DNA of 64,000 nucleotides from Streptomyces lincolnensis. Its GTDB lineage: Bacteria; Actinomycetota; Actinomycetes; Streptomycetales; Streptomycetaceae. The position numbers and the translations under genes were made by a program. The notes under the pieces are model-generated. The model was not told where the DNA came from. It saw only the letters and a program-made list of their open reading frames with translations, and ran no database searches. Below are positions 28,722 through 37,377 of the stretch, one piece after another; the first letter of the stretch is position 1, and every line of letters begins with the position of its first letter. Location: the NCBI RefSeq assembly GCF_021173675.1, contig NZ_JAIHON010000001.1:372001-436000 (forward strand), written 5' to 3'.

Positions 28722-29636
28722 GTGCCCGCCGGCAAGCCGCAGATCCTGTACATCACGGGCATGATGCGCTGTGGCAGCACCTTCGTGGGCAACGTCCTCA
28801 ACGAACTGCCGGGCGCGGTGCACATCGGTGAGCGGTACTTCCTGTGGAAGAACGCACTCCTGCGGGACGGTACGAACTCCTTGTGCGGCTGCGGACTTGA
28901 CCTGCTGAAGTGCGAGGTGTGGTCCGGTCATCTCGGCGAGGTGGACGACCGCAAGGCCCGACGGCTGTGGGGTCTTCAGGAACGTCACCTGCGAACGCGT
29001 CACACCGCCGCACGCCTGGCGGAGTCGCGCGGACGCAGGGCCGCCCCGGCCGAGGTGGGTGAACTCGGTGACGCGATCGCCGCGGTCCACCACGGCATCA
29101 CGGCCGCGAACGGCCCCGGGCTGATCATCGACAGTTCGAAGAACGCGGCGGACGCGGCGGTGCTCGCCCGGCGTCAGGACCTCGACGTCCGGCTGCTGCA
29201 CATCGTGCGGGACCCGCGGGCCACCGTGTCGTCGTACCTGTCGCCGAAGCAGTACCTGGAGCGGATGAGTGCGGCGAGGACCCTGTCCTACTGGGCGGGA
29301 TTCAACCTGGCGTCGGAGGCCGTGGGCCGGTCACTGGGCGACGGACGGTATCTGCGGATCCGCTACGAGGACTTCGTCCGGCGGCCCCGCGCGGTCACCG
29401 GGGACATCGCCCGGTTCGCGGGACACGAGGACATCTCGGCGATCGGGTTCGACGAGGACTCCTCCGTCCTGCTCGGCACCAACCACACCATCACCGGCAA
29501 CCCCGACCGGCTGCGACAGGGCCGAGTGCAGATCAAACGGCACGAGCCCTGGCGAGAGAGCATGTCGCGGCCCGGGAAGCTGGCGGCCTTCGCCGGGGTG
29601 GCGCCCCTGATGCTCAGGTACGGCTATCGCGGTTAG
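28722..29636 (+). CDS. PAPS-dependent sulfotransferase
   Basis: 304-residue enzyme that transfers sulfate from PAPS to a hydroxyl or amine. 5'-phosphosulfate loop MMRCGSTFVGN (residues 14-24), 3'-phosphate site IVRDPRATVSSY (161-172), and near the C-terminus NHTITGNPDRLRQGRVQI as in actinobacterial sulfotransferases. A CGCG...C cysteine cluster at 55-64 is also typical. GTG start at 28722 lies 3 nt after the capsid-like stop with GAGGAGGA inside the preceding gene, so the two proteins are probably co-translated and made in proportion. PAPS would come from cysCDN of the same operon. Its end overlaps the convergent macrodomain gene by 23 nt. Confidence 0.9.
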   Translation: MPAGKPQILYITGMMRCGSTFVGNVLNELPGAVHIGERYFLWKNALLRDGTNSLCGCGLDLLKCEVWSGHLGEVDDRKARRLWGLQERHLRTRHTAARLAESRGRRAAPAEVGELGDAIAAVHHGITAANGPGLIIDSSKNAADAAVLARRQDLDVRLLHIVRDPRATVSSYLSPKQYLERMSAARTLSYWAGFNLASEAVGRSLGDGRYLRIRYEDFVRRPRAVTGDIARFAGHEDISAIGFDEDSSVLLGTNHTITGNPDRLRQGRVQIKRHEPWRESMSRPGKLAAFAGVAPLMLRYGYRG

Positions 29637-30147
29637 GCGTGCGAAGCCGCGCGGCGAACGCCTCGTGGGACCGCTCGTCGAAGAGGACGAACCTGACCTC
29701 CTCGACGGCGGTCCGCGTGCTCCGTACCGTCTCCACCGCGATCCTCGCCGCATCGTCCATCGGCCAGCCGTAGATCCCGGCGGACACGGCCGGGAAGGCG
29801 ACGGTACGGGCGCCCAGCTCGTCGGCGACACGCAGGGACGCGCGGTAGCAGGACGCCAACAGCTCGGAGCGATCCTCCTGTTGGCTGTACCGCGGACCGA
29901 CCGTGTGGATCACCCAGCGGGCGTCCAGCTCACCCGCGGTCGTCGCGACGGCCTGGCCGGTGGGGAGGCCCTTGCCATAGTGACCGGCCCGGAGTCTGCG
30001 GCAGTCCGCGAGGATCGCGGGACCGCCCCGCCGGTGGATGGCCCCGTCGACCCCGCCGCCGCCCAGCAGCGAGGAGTTGGCCGCGTTGACGATCGCGTCG
30101 GCGCTGACGCGGGTGATGTCGCCCTGGGTGAGGGTGAGGGTGGTCAT
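29614..30147 (-). CDS. Macrodomain protein (O-acetyl-ADP-ribose deacetylase type)
   Basis: 177-residue cytosolic protein made of one MacroD-type macrodomain: [21 protein letters not shown] opening, [14 protein letters not shown] (catalytic loop with Asp), VIHTVGP, and SAGIYGWP at the diphosphate loop. Such proteins hydrolyse O-acetyl-ADP-ribose or mono-ADP-ribosyl esters. ATG overlaps the stop of the upstream FAD oxidoreductase (ATGA), so both are one operon. The 3' end overlaps the sulfotransferase gene tail-to-tail by 23 nt. Confidence 0.92.
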   Translation of the reverse strand: MTTLTLTQGDITRVSADAIVNAANSSLLGGGGVDGAIHRRGGPAILADCRRLRAGHYGKGLPTGQAVATTAGELDARWVIHTVGPRYSQQEDRSELLASCYRASLRVADELGARTVAFPAVSAGIYGWPMDDAARIAVETVRSTRTAVEEVRFVLFDERSHEAFAARLRTPNRDSRT

Positions 30148-31553
30148 GTCTGACGGAGCCTCCTCCAGACCGCCTTCGCCGCGTTGTGGCCCGACATGCC
30201 GTGTACGCCGGGGCCGGGCGGGGTGGCCGAGGAGCAGATGAAGACGGCCGGGTGCGGGGTGCCGTAGGGGAACAGGGAGATCTTGGGGCGCAGCAGGATC
30301 TGGAGGCCGGCGACCGCGCCGGAACCGATGTCGCCGCCGACGTAGTTGGCGTTGCGGGCGGCGAGTTCGGGCGGGCCGGCGGTCGCGCGGGCGAGGACGC
30401 GGTCCCGGAAACCCGGGGCGAAACGCTCCAGTTGACGCTCGATGGCGTCGGTGAGGTCTCCGGTCCAGCCGCTGGGGACATGGCCGTACGCCCAGAAGAC
30501 CTGCTTGCCCTCCGGAGCCCGGCCGGGGTCGACGACGCCGGGCTGCACGGTGATCATGAACGGCCTGTCGGGTGCCCGGCCCTCCCGGGACGCGGCCCGC
30601 AGGGCGGTGCCGATCTCGGCGCTGCTCGCGCCGATCTGCACGGTGGTGGTGCGGTGGGCCTCCGGCGCGGTCCAGGGCACGGGGCCGTCCAGCGCGTAGT
30701 CGACCTTGAAGACGCCGGGGCCGTACTTGTAGCCCGCGTAGTGGCTGCCGAAGCCGGCGATGCGCGCGAGGGCCGTGGGTGAGGTGTCGAAGACGTAGGC
30801 GCGGGCGGGCGGCAGGTCGTCGAGGCGCTTGACCTCGTAGTCGGTGTGGATGGTGCCGCCGAGGTCCTTGAGGTAGTCGGCGAGCGCGTCGGAGATGGAC
30901 TGCGAGCCGCCGCGGGCCACGGGCCAGCCGCGGGCGTGCGCGGCGAGCGCGAAGACGAGGCCGACGGCGCCGGTGGCGAAGCCGCCGAGCGGGGCCATGA
31001 CATGCGCGACGAGCCCGGCGAACAGGGTCCTGGCCCGCTCGTCGCGGAAGCGGCGCATCAGCCAGGTCGACGGGGGCAGGCCGACGAGGCCGAAGCGGGC
31101 GAGGGTCACCGGGTCGCGGGGCAGCGCGGTCAGCGGCAGCGACATGAAGTCCCGGACCAACGTGTCCCACTGGGGCAGGAAGGGCTCCACCAGCCTGCGG
31201 TACGTGCCCGCGTCGCGCGGTCCGAAGGAGGCGGCCGTCTCGCCGACCGAGCGGGCCAGGACGGCGGCGGTGCCGTCGGGGAAGGGGTGCGCCATGGGCA
31301 GGTCCGCGTGCAGCCACTGAAGGCCGTAGCGCTCCAGGGGCAGCGCGCGGAAGGCGGGTGAGTTGATGCCCAGCGGGTGGGCGGCGGAGCAGGGGTCGTG
31401 CCGGAAGCCGGGGAGGGTGAGCTCCTCGGTGCGGGCTCCCCCGCCGACGGCGTCGCGGGCCTCGAAGACGGCCACGGAGAAGCCACGGCGGGCCAGCTCC
31501 ACGGCGGCCGTCAACCCGTTCGGCCCCGCTCCCACCACGACCACATCGAGCAT
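30144..31553 (-). CDS. FAD/NAD(P)-dependent oxidoreductase, phytoene-desaturase-like
   Basis: 469 residues. N-terminal dinucleotide fold [20 protein letters not shown] with the acidic strand [16 protein letters not shown]-terminal FAD contact [26 protein letters not shown]. This is the layout of carotenoid-desaturase/isomerase-like flavoproteins (CrtI/CrtH-like; also mammalian PYROXD2), but no carotenoid genes are adjacent, so the substrate is open. Start ATG 31553 has GAGGTG 7 nt upstream. Stop overlaps the macrodomain gene start. Confidence 0.88.
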   Translation of the reverse strand: MLDVVVVGAGPNGLTAAVELARRGFSVAVFEARDAVGGGARTEELTLPGFRHDPCSAAHPLGINSPAFRALPLERYGLQWLHADLPMAHPFPDGTAAVLARSVGETAASFGPRDAGTYRRLVEPFLPQWDTLVRDFMSLPLTALPRDPVTLARFGLVGLPPSTWLMRRFRDERARTLFAGLVAHVMAPLGGFATGAVGLVFALAAHARGWPVARGGSQSISDALADYLKDLGGTIHTDYEVKRLDDLPPARAYVFDTSPTALARIAGFGSHYAGYKYGPGVFKVDYALDGPVPWTAPEAHRTTTVQIGASSAEIGTALRAASREGRAPDRPFMITVQPGVVDPGRAPEGKQVFWAYGHVPSGWTGDLTDAIERQLERFAPGFRDRVLARATAGPPELAARNANYVGGDIGSGAVAGLQILLRPKISLFPYGTPHPAVFICSSATPPGPGVHGMSGHNAAKAVWRRLRQT

Positions 31554-31642
31554 CGACGACACCTCGGACCCCTTCGTCAGCCGATGGCCAGTTGAGGTCA
31601 GGATATGACGGGGTACCGACAGGCCCGTCCCGGGAGCCGTCT

Positions 31643-32485
31643 CTACCGCCCCCGCAGCAGTTCGACCACCCGCCGGGCCGTCGCCTCGTCCCGGGCCGCG
31701 GTGAACGGGAGGGTGTTGTGGCCGGTGATGCGGAAGGGCTCGCCGGAGCGGGTCAGGTGGGTGCCGCCCGCCTCCTCGACCAGGAGGATGCCCGCCGCGT
31801 GGTCCCAGGCGGCCTCCCAGGAGAAGGCGACCGCGTCGGACTCCCCGCGGGCGACCGCGAGGTACTCCAGGCCCGCCGAGCCGCAGGGGCGCGGGGCGAC
31901 ACCGTCGGTGCGCAGGCCGAGCAGGGCGCGCTTCTCGTCGTCGGTCGTGTAGTCCGGGTGGGAGGTGGCCACGCGCAGGTCGCGCCCCGGTTCCGGGGAG
32001 CCGGCGCGCAGCCGCTCGCCGTCGAGGAACGCGCCCCGGCCGCGCACCGCCGTGGCCATCCGGTCGGGTACGGCGGCATAGGTCCACGAGGCCCTCAGGA
32101 CTCCGCCCTGGGCGAGGGCGACCAGGGTGCAGAAGCCGGGGTCGCCGTGCACGAACTGCCGGGTGCCGTCCACGGGGTCGACTATCCAGACCGGGGCGTC
32201 GCCCTGTATCGCCTCGTAGGACAGCGGGTTGGCGTGCACCGCCTCCTCGCCGACCACGACCGAGCCGGGCAGCAGGGCGGCCAGCACCTCGGTCAGGTAC
32301 AGCTCGGCCTTGCGGTCGGCGTCGGTCACCAGGTCGTGCGGCGCGGTCTTCTGCTCGATCTCGTGCGCGGCGAGCCGGCGGAAGCGCGGCATGATCTCCG
32401 CGGCGGCCGCCTTGCGCACGGCCTCCTCCACGTCGGTGGTGTGCCGGGCGAGAAACTCGTCGATGGTTTCCTTGTTCTCGATCAT
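31643..32485 (-). CDS. Inositol-monophosphatase-family phosphatase
   Basis: 280-residue Mg-dependent phosphatase. Metal motifs [22 protein letters not shown] and [15 protein letters not shown] are intact. The family covers inositol-1-phosphatase, histidinol-phosphatase and 3'(2'),5'-bisphosphate nucleotidase (CysQ); these motifs alone do not separate them. A CysQ role in recycling the PAP left by the nearby sulfotransferase is conceivable but is only positional inference. ATG 32485 has a GGAG very close (2 nt), so the start is not firm. 89 nt separate it from the next gene downstream (31553). Confidence 0.85.
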   Translation of the reverse strand: MIENKETIDEFLARHTTDVEEAVRKAAAAEIMPRFRRLAAHEIEQKTAPHDLVTDADRKAELYLTEVLAALLPGSVVVGEEAVHANPLSYEAIQGDAPVWIVDPVDGTRQFVHGDPGFCTLVALAQGGVLRASWTYAAVPDRMATAVRGRGAFLDGERLRAGSPEPGRDLRVATSHPDYTTDDEKRALLGLRTDGVAPRPCGSAGLEYLAVARGESDAVAFSWEAAWDHAAGILLVEEAGGTHLTRSGEPFRITGHNTLPFTAARDEATARRVVELLRGR

Positions 32486-32591
32486 GACTCCATGAGAGCA
32501 CGCGTCACTGACAATCCCCACCCTTGAGTCGCACGGCCGGTGGAATCGGCGTGAACACGGGGTACCGCGGGCCGCCGGGCCCGCCCGGGCG

Positions 32592-34445
32592 TCAGCGTCC
32601 CACCGCGTACCCCTGCATGCCCCGGGGATTCGCCGCCGCCGACAGGATGCCGGTCCGCGGGTCCCGTGCGACCGCGCACAGCCGCCCCTCCGACCAGGGG
32701 GCGCCCACGGTCACCTCGTGCCCGCGCCGGCGCAGCTCCGCCACGATGCCCGGGTCCGTGCGGGCTTCGACGGTGACGCTGCCCGGTCGCATGCCGCGCG
32801 GGTAGAAGGAGCCGGGGAAGCTGTCGTTGTGCCAGTTCGGGGCGTCGATCGCGCCCTGGAGGTCGAGGCCGCCGCGGACCCGGGCGCGCAGCGCGACCGC
32901 GAGGAGGAAGTGCAGCTGCCACTGGTCCTGCTGGTCCCCGCCGGGCGTACCGAAGGCCAGGACCGGGACCCCGTCGCGGAGCGCGATCGAGGGCGTGAGG
33001 GTGGTGCGGGGGCGGCGGCCCGGGGTGAGCGAGTTCGGCAGGCCCTCCTCCAGCCAGGTCATCTGGAGCCGGGTGCCGAGCGGGAAGCCCAGCTCGGGCA
33101 CGACGGGGTTGGACTGGAGCCAGCCGCCGCTGGGGGTGGCGGCGACCATGTTGCCCCAGCGGTCGACGACGTCGAGGTGGCAGGTGTCGCCCCGGGTGGA
33201 GCCGTCGGCGGCGACGTCCGGCTCACCGGGCACGGGCGAGGTCGGCGGCTTGGCGACCGTGGGCTCCCCCGTCCCCATCGCGACCGTCGGCTCCCCGGCG
33301 CCCAGGGGGTCGAACCTGGGCTCGCCCGTGGCCACCAGGTCGGCGTAGGCGCTCAGCCGCGGGGTGCGCCCGCCCGGGCTGCCCGGCCGCAGCTCGTGGG
33401 AGGCCTTGTCCCCGACGAGCTCCCGCCGTGCCGCGTTGTACTCCTCGGACAGCAGCTCGGCGAGCGGCACCTCGGCCGCGTCGCCGTACCATGCCTCCCG
33501 GTCGGCCATGGCGAGCTTGCAGCCCTCGACGAGCAGGTGGACGTAGTCGGCGGACCCGTACTCGGGCAGTTCGGGCGGGAGCAGGGCCAGCTGCTGCAGC
33601 AGGACCGGGCCCTGGCTCCAGGGGCCGGCCTTGCACACGGTCCAGCCGTTCCAGTCGTACGTCGCCGGCGTCTCGTAGGTCGCGGACCAGTCGGCGAGGT
33701 CGGCGGCCGTGAGCGTGCCGGTGTGGCGCTCGCCGCTGGTGTCCATGGTGGGCCGCCCCGCCTGCCGCACGAGCGCCTCGGCGATGAAGCCGGTGCGCCA
33801 CACCTCGCGGGCCGCCTCGATCTGCTCCTCCCTCCCGCCCGCGCCGGCGACCTCGGCGAGCAGCCGCTTCCAGGTGGCGGCGAGGGCGGGGTTGCGCAGC
33901 AGCTCGCCGGGCCGGGGCGCCTTCCCGCCCGGCAGGTACACGTCCGCCGACGTGGTCCACTCCGTCTCGAAGAGCTCCCGGACCGTCTCGACGGTCGCGC
34001 CGACGTTCTCCACGGGCGGGTGCCCGTGCTCGGCGTACCCGACGGCGTACTTCAGGACGTCGGCGAGCGGCTTGGTGCCGTGGTCCCTCAGGAGCAGCAT
34101 CCAGGCGTCGAAGGCACCGGGGACGGCGGCGGCGAGGGGCCCGGTGCCGGGCACGAGGTCCAGCCCCAGCGCCTTGTAGTGCGCGACGCTCGCCCCGGCG
34201 GGCGCGACCCCCTGCCCGCACAGCACCCGCACCTCGCCACCGGCCGGGGCGAGCAGGATCGGCACCTCACCCGCCGGCCCGTTGAGGTGCGGCTCGACGA
34301 CGTGCAGCACGAAGGCACCCGCCACCGCCGCGTCATAGGCGTTGCCGCCGTCCTCCAACACCGCCATCGCCGACTGCGAGGCCAGCCAGTGCGTGGAGGA
34401 CACCATGCCGAAGGTGCCCTGGAGAGTGGGTCGGGTGGTGAACAC
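32592..34445 (-). CDS. Gamma-glutamyltransferase-family (YwrD-like) protein without signal peptide
   Basis: 617-residue Ntn-hydrolase precursor. The nucleophile is T421 in RGDTCHLDVVDRWGNMVAAT, where autocleavage would make the two subunits. Other family blocks: AVLEDGGNAYDAAVAGAFVL and RRPRTTLTPSIALRDG. No signal sequence, unlike the secreted homolog at 54480. Directly before the nucleophile lies an unusual repetitive insertion of about 35 residues containing GEPTVA twice (384-389, 393-398) plus GEPRF and GEPDVA. Start is GTG 34445 with GAGGAG 7 nt upstream. Substrate may be gamma-glutamyl or another amide. Confidence 0.9.
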   Translation of the reverse strand: MFTTRPTLQGTFGMVSSTHWLASQSAMAVLEDGGNAYDAAVAGAFVLHVVEPHLNGPAGEVPILLAPAGGEVRVLCGQGVAPAGASVAHYKALGLDLVPGTGPLAAAVPGAFDAWMLLLRDHGTKPLADVLKYAVGYAEHGHPPVENVGATVETVRELFETEWTTSADVYLPGGKAPRPGELLRNPALAATWKRLLAEVAGAGGREEQIEAAREVWRTGFIAEALVRQAGRPTMDTSGERHTGTLTAADLADWSATYETPATYDWNGWTVCKAGPWSQGPVLLQQLALLPPELPEYGSADYVHLLVEGCKLAMADREAWYGDAAEVPLAELLSEEYNAARRELVGDKASHELRPGSPGGRTPRLSAYADLVATGEPRFDPLGAGEPTVAMGTGEPTVAKPPTSPVPGEPDVAADGSTRGDTCHLDVVDRWGNMVAATPSGGWLQSNPVVPELGFPLGTRLQMTWLEEGLPNSLTPGRRPRTTLTPSIALRDGVPVLAFGTPGGDQQDQWQLHFLLAVALRARVRGGLDLQGAIDAPNWHNDSFPGSFYPRGMRPGSVTVEARTDPGIVAELRRRGHEVTVGAPWSEGRLCAVARDPRTGILSAAANPRGMQGYAVGR

Positions 34446-34574
34446 GGACGGCTCCTCACAGCACGACGACGATCGGATGATCGTACGCAGCCGTACCCAA
34501 CGCTCCACGGCCGTACGCGGCCCCGCGGCCGACGAGGCACTCGACACGCTCGGCGCACTCGGCGCCGTACACGG

Positions 34575-35393
34575 CTACCGCGGGCGCCCGCCCGCCGTGA
34601 GCAGATGCCCGCTCACTCCCAGCAGCGACGGCTCGGACTCGATGTGCCGGCTCGCCGCCAGCACGGCTTCCCGGCGCTCCGGGTGGTCCAGCCAGTCCTC
34701 GATCCCGCCCATCAGCCAGGCGGCCCCCTCGACGCCGTACTGGCCGTCGACGGTGAGTCCCGCTTCCCCGAACTCGGTGATCACCTCGTCCGGTCGGGCG
34801 AAGTACGCCCGGGTGAACAGGCCGCCCTCGTGGTAGCGGTGCCGGCCGTCCGTCAGGGTGGTGTCGGTCCGCTCGCGGTGGCCCGGGTCGAAGTACCGCT
34901 CCTCCCGCAACAGGTCGTGCAGTTGCGCGAACCGGTTGATGGTGGCCGCGACCACCGGACCGCCCGGCCGCACCACCCGGTGCGCCTCGGCCAACGCCCG
35001 TACCCGGTCGGCCCGTTCGGGCAGGTGGTACAGCGGGCCGAGCAGCAGGACCACGTCGTACGAGGCGTCGGCGGCGGCCAGGTCGCGGGCGTCCCCGAGC
35101 CGCGCGGTCACCCCCGGCAGCCGGGACGCCTGCTCGACATGGAGCGGCACGGGATCGACGAGGTCGACCTCGTGTCCGTCCTCGGCCAGCCACGCGGCGT
35201 GGATGCCGCTGCCGCCGCCGACGTCCAGCACGCGGGCAGGTGCCGGGGGCAGTAAGCGCCGCAGTACGTCCTGCGTGCGCCAGTACTCCAGCCGTCCGGC
35301 GGGGGCGCCGCCCTCTCTGAGACGGGCGTCCTCCTCGCCCCGGGAGTAGTAGGCGAGGATCTCCTCGTGCACCTGTGGTGTCGTCTCGGTCAT
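34575..35393 (-). CDS. Class I SAM-dependent methyltransferase
   Basis: 272 residues. SAM-binding motif I VLDVGGGSGIHAAWLAEDGHEVDLVD, motif II around DASYDVVLLLGPLYHL, and the post-motif EAHRVVRPGGPVVAATINRF. Methyl acceptor unknown; the long C-terminal part may determine it. ATG 35393 begins the conserved sequence MTETTPQVHEEILAYYSRG. The gene lies between a two-component system and the GGT-like gene on the same strand, with 129 nt to the latter and 40 nt after the response-regulator stop. Confidence 0.88.
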   Translation of the reverse strand: MTETTPQVHEEILAYYSRGEEDARLREGGAPAGRLEYWRTQDVLRRLLPPAPARVLDVGGGSGIHAAWLAEDGHEVDLVDPVPLHVEQASRLPGVTARLGDARDLAAADASYDVVLLLGPLYHLPERADRVRALAEAHRVVRPGGPVVAATINRFAQLHDLLREERYFDPGHRERTDTTLTDGRHRYHEGGLFTRAYFARPDEVITEFGEAGLTVDGQYGVEGAAWLMGGIEDWLDHPERREAVLAASRHIESEPSLLGVSGHLLTAGGRPR

Positions 35394-35433
35394 CGCCCCA
35401 GACTGATCGTCGCCGGCCGCGGCGGGCAACGAC

Positions 35434-36099
35434 TTATCCGCTGCCGCGTGCGGTGACCAGGCCCGACTCGTAGGCGAAGACGACCAGTTGGGCCCGGTCG
35501 CGGGCGCCGAGCTTGGTCATGGCACGGCTGATGTGCGTCTTGGCCGTGAAGGGGCTGATGACCATGTGCGCGGCGATCTCCTCGTTGGTCAGTCCCCGCG
35601 CCGCCAGCGCGGTCACCTCGCGTTCGCGGCGGGTGAGGCATTCCAGGCCGGGGGCGGTGGTCCGGTCCGGGGGACGGGAGACGAACTCGCCGATCAGGGT
35701 GCGGGTGACCGACGGGGAGAGCAGGGCCTCGCCGCGTGCGACGACCTCGATGGCCTGGAGGAGGTCGGCCGGCTCGGTGTCCTTCAGCAGGAAGCCGCTC
35801 GCGCCGGCCCGCAGCGCCTCGAAGACGTACTCGTCCAGGCCGTAGTTGGTGAGGATCACGACCCGGACGGCGTCCAGGGCGGGGTCGGCGGCGATCCGGC
35901 GGGTCGCCTCGATGCCCGTCATGACCGGCATCTGGACGTCGATCAGCGCGATGTCGGGCACCAGCGCGCGCACCAGCTCCACGCCCCGTTCCCCGTCCGC
36001 CGCCTCCCCGACCACCTCGATGCCGTCCTCGGCGTCGAGCAGGGCCCGGAACCCGGCGCGCATCAGCGCCTGGTCGTCCACGAGTGCCACGGTGATCAT
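35434..36099 (-). CDS. NarL/LuxR-family response regulator
   Basis: 221 residues. Canonical receiver: acidic pair in ALVDDQALMR, phospho-acceptor Asp in IALIDVQMPVMTG, Lys in GFLLKDTEP; then a LuxR HTH CLTRREREVTALAARGLTNEE. All phosphorylation residues are present, unlike the regulator at 16941. ATG overlaps the stop of the sensor kinase gene (ATGA), so it is the cognate regulator. Target genes unknown. Confidence 0.93.
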   Translation of the reverse strand: MITVALVDDQALMRAGFRALLDAEDGIEVVGEAADGERGVELVRALVPDIALIDVQMPVMTGIEATRRIAADPALDAVRVVILTNYGLDEYVFEALRAGASGFLLKDTEPADLLQAIEVVARGEALLSPSVTRTLIGEFVSRPPDRTTAPGLECLTRREREVTALAARGLTNEEIAAHMVISPFTAKTHISRAMTKLGARDRAQLVVFAYESGLVTARGSG

Positions 36100-37211
36100 C
36101 CGGTCTCCCCCAGCGGCAGTTCCGCCCGTACCGAGAAGCCGCCCTCCGGACGCGGGCCGGTGTGCAGGCCGCCGCCGAGGGCCGTGACGCGTTCGCGCAT
36201 GCCGGTGAGGCCGATGCCGGGCTCCGGCGGGCGGTCCGGGTCGGCGGTGCCGTCGTCGTCCACGCGGATCGTCACGTCGTCGTCGCCGTAGGCGAGTTCG
36301 ACCCGGACCTTCGCCCCGCCCGCGTGCCGTGCCGCGTTCGTCAGCGCCTCCTGGACGATCCGGTACACGGCGCGGTCGAGGGTGGCGGGCAGGGGCCGTT
36401 CCTCGCCCGTCACGGTCAGGTCGACGGCCAGGCCCGCCGCCCGCGCCCGCTCCACCAGCAGCGCGGGCGTGCCGCCGGTCGGCTCGTCGGTGCGCAGGAT
36501 CTCCAGCGTGGCGCGCAGCTCGCGCATCGCCTCGCCACCGGCCTCCTGGATGGCGAGCAGCGCGGGCGGCACCTCCTCGCCTCGCTTGCGGGCCAGGTGC
36601 ACCGCGACGCCCGCCTGGAGCTTGACGATGGAGATGCTGTGGGTGAGCGAGTCGTGCAACTCCCGGGCTATGCGCAGACGTTCCTCCCCGGCGCGGCGCA
36701 GGGCCGCCTCCTCGCGGGTGCGTTCGGCCTCCAGGGCGCGTTGTTCGGTCTGGCGCAGGTACGCCTGCCAGTTGCGGTCGGCCAGCCCCGTCACCACCGC
36801 GCACAGGAACCAGCCCGCGAGCAGGGCCGCCCTCTCGGCCACCTCCCCGTTCGTCGGGTCCGTCGCCACGAACGCCGCCAGGTACACCCCGCCCGCCCCG
36901 GCCGCCCATCCCCGGTGTCCCACGCGGGAGGCGGTGTGCATGGCGGCGAGGACGGGCAGCGCGGCGATCGGTCCCGGGTGCGCGTGCAGGACGTACGCGG
37001 CGCCGGTCGCCGTCGCCACGGCCAGTACCGCCAGGGGTGCCGCGCGGTAGAAGGCCAGGGCGGCCGAACCCAGCACGATCAGTGCGTGGTCGACGGCCGT
37101 GGTGTCGCCGTCGAACGCGGCCGTGGTCACGACGAGGGCGCCGACCACGACCGCGAGGGCCGCGTCGGCGAACCGTCTGCGTGCGACCTGGTCGACCACG
37201 TGTCCGCTCAT
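36096..37211 (-). CDS. Membrane sensor histidine kinase (HisKA_3, NarL-type)
   Basis: 371 residues. About four to five membrane segments in residues 10-145, a short coiled coil (LRQTEQRALEAERTREEAALRR), then HisKA_3 with phospho-acceptor His in ELHDSLTHSISIVKLQAG, and a HATPase domain (IVQEALTNAARHAGG; GIGLTGMRERVTALGG). No extracytoplasmic sensor domain beyond the membrane helices. First gene of a two-gene operon with the response regulator. Confidence 0.92.
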   Translation of the reverse strand: MSGHVVDQVARRRFADAALAVVVGALVVTTAAFDGDTTAVDHALIVLGSAALAFYRAAPLAVLAVATATGAAYVLHAHPGPIAALPVLAAMHTASRVGHRGWAAGAGGVYLAAFVATDPTNGEVAERAALLAGWFLCAVVTGLADRNWQAYLRQTEQRALEAERTREEAALRRAGEERLRIARELHDSLTHSISIVKLQAGVAVHLARKRGEEVPPALLAIQEAGGEAMRELRATLEILRTDEPTGGTPALLVERARAAGLAVDLTVTGEERPLPATLDRAVYRIVQEALTNAARHAGGAKVRVELAYGDDDVTIRVDDDGTADPDRPPEPGIGLTGMRERVTALGGGLHTGPRPEGGFSVRAELPLGETG

Positions 37212-37377
37212 GCACGCACGCTAGCTCCCGGCGCCGACCCCCGCGTCAGCCCTGTGGACAACTCCCGTCCTACTCCCCCCGCAGTAGTCCGCCGCCGGTG
37301 CCCGCCCGCCGGCGCAGCCCCGACTGTCTCCGGCCGTACGACGACCGCGCCCGCCCCGGACACGCAGGCTGCTGTGC

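Noticed and set aside
30144..31553. Carotenoid biosynthesis locus
   Set aside because: Only a single desaturase-like flavoprotein is present; no phytoene synthase, GGPP synthase or cyclase nearby.
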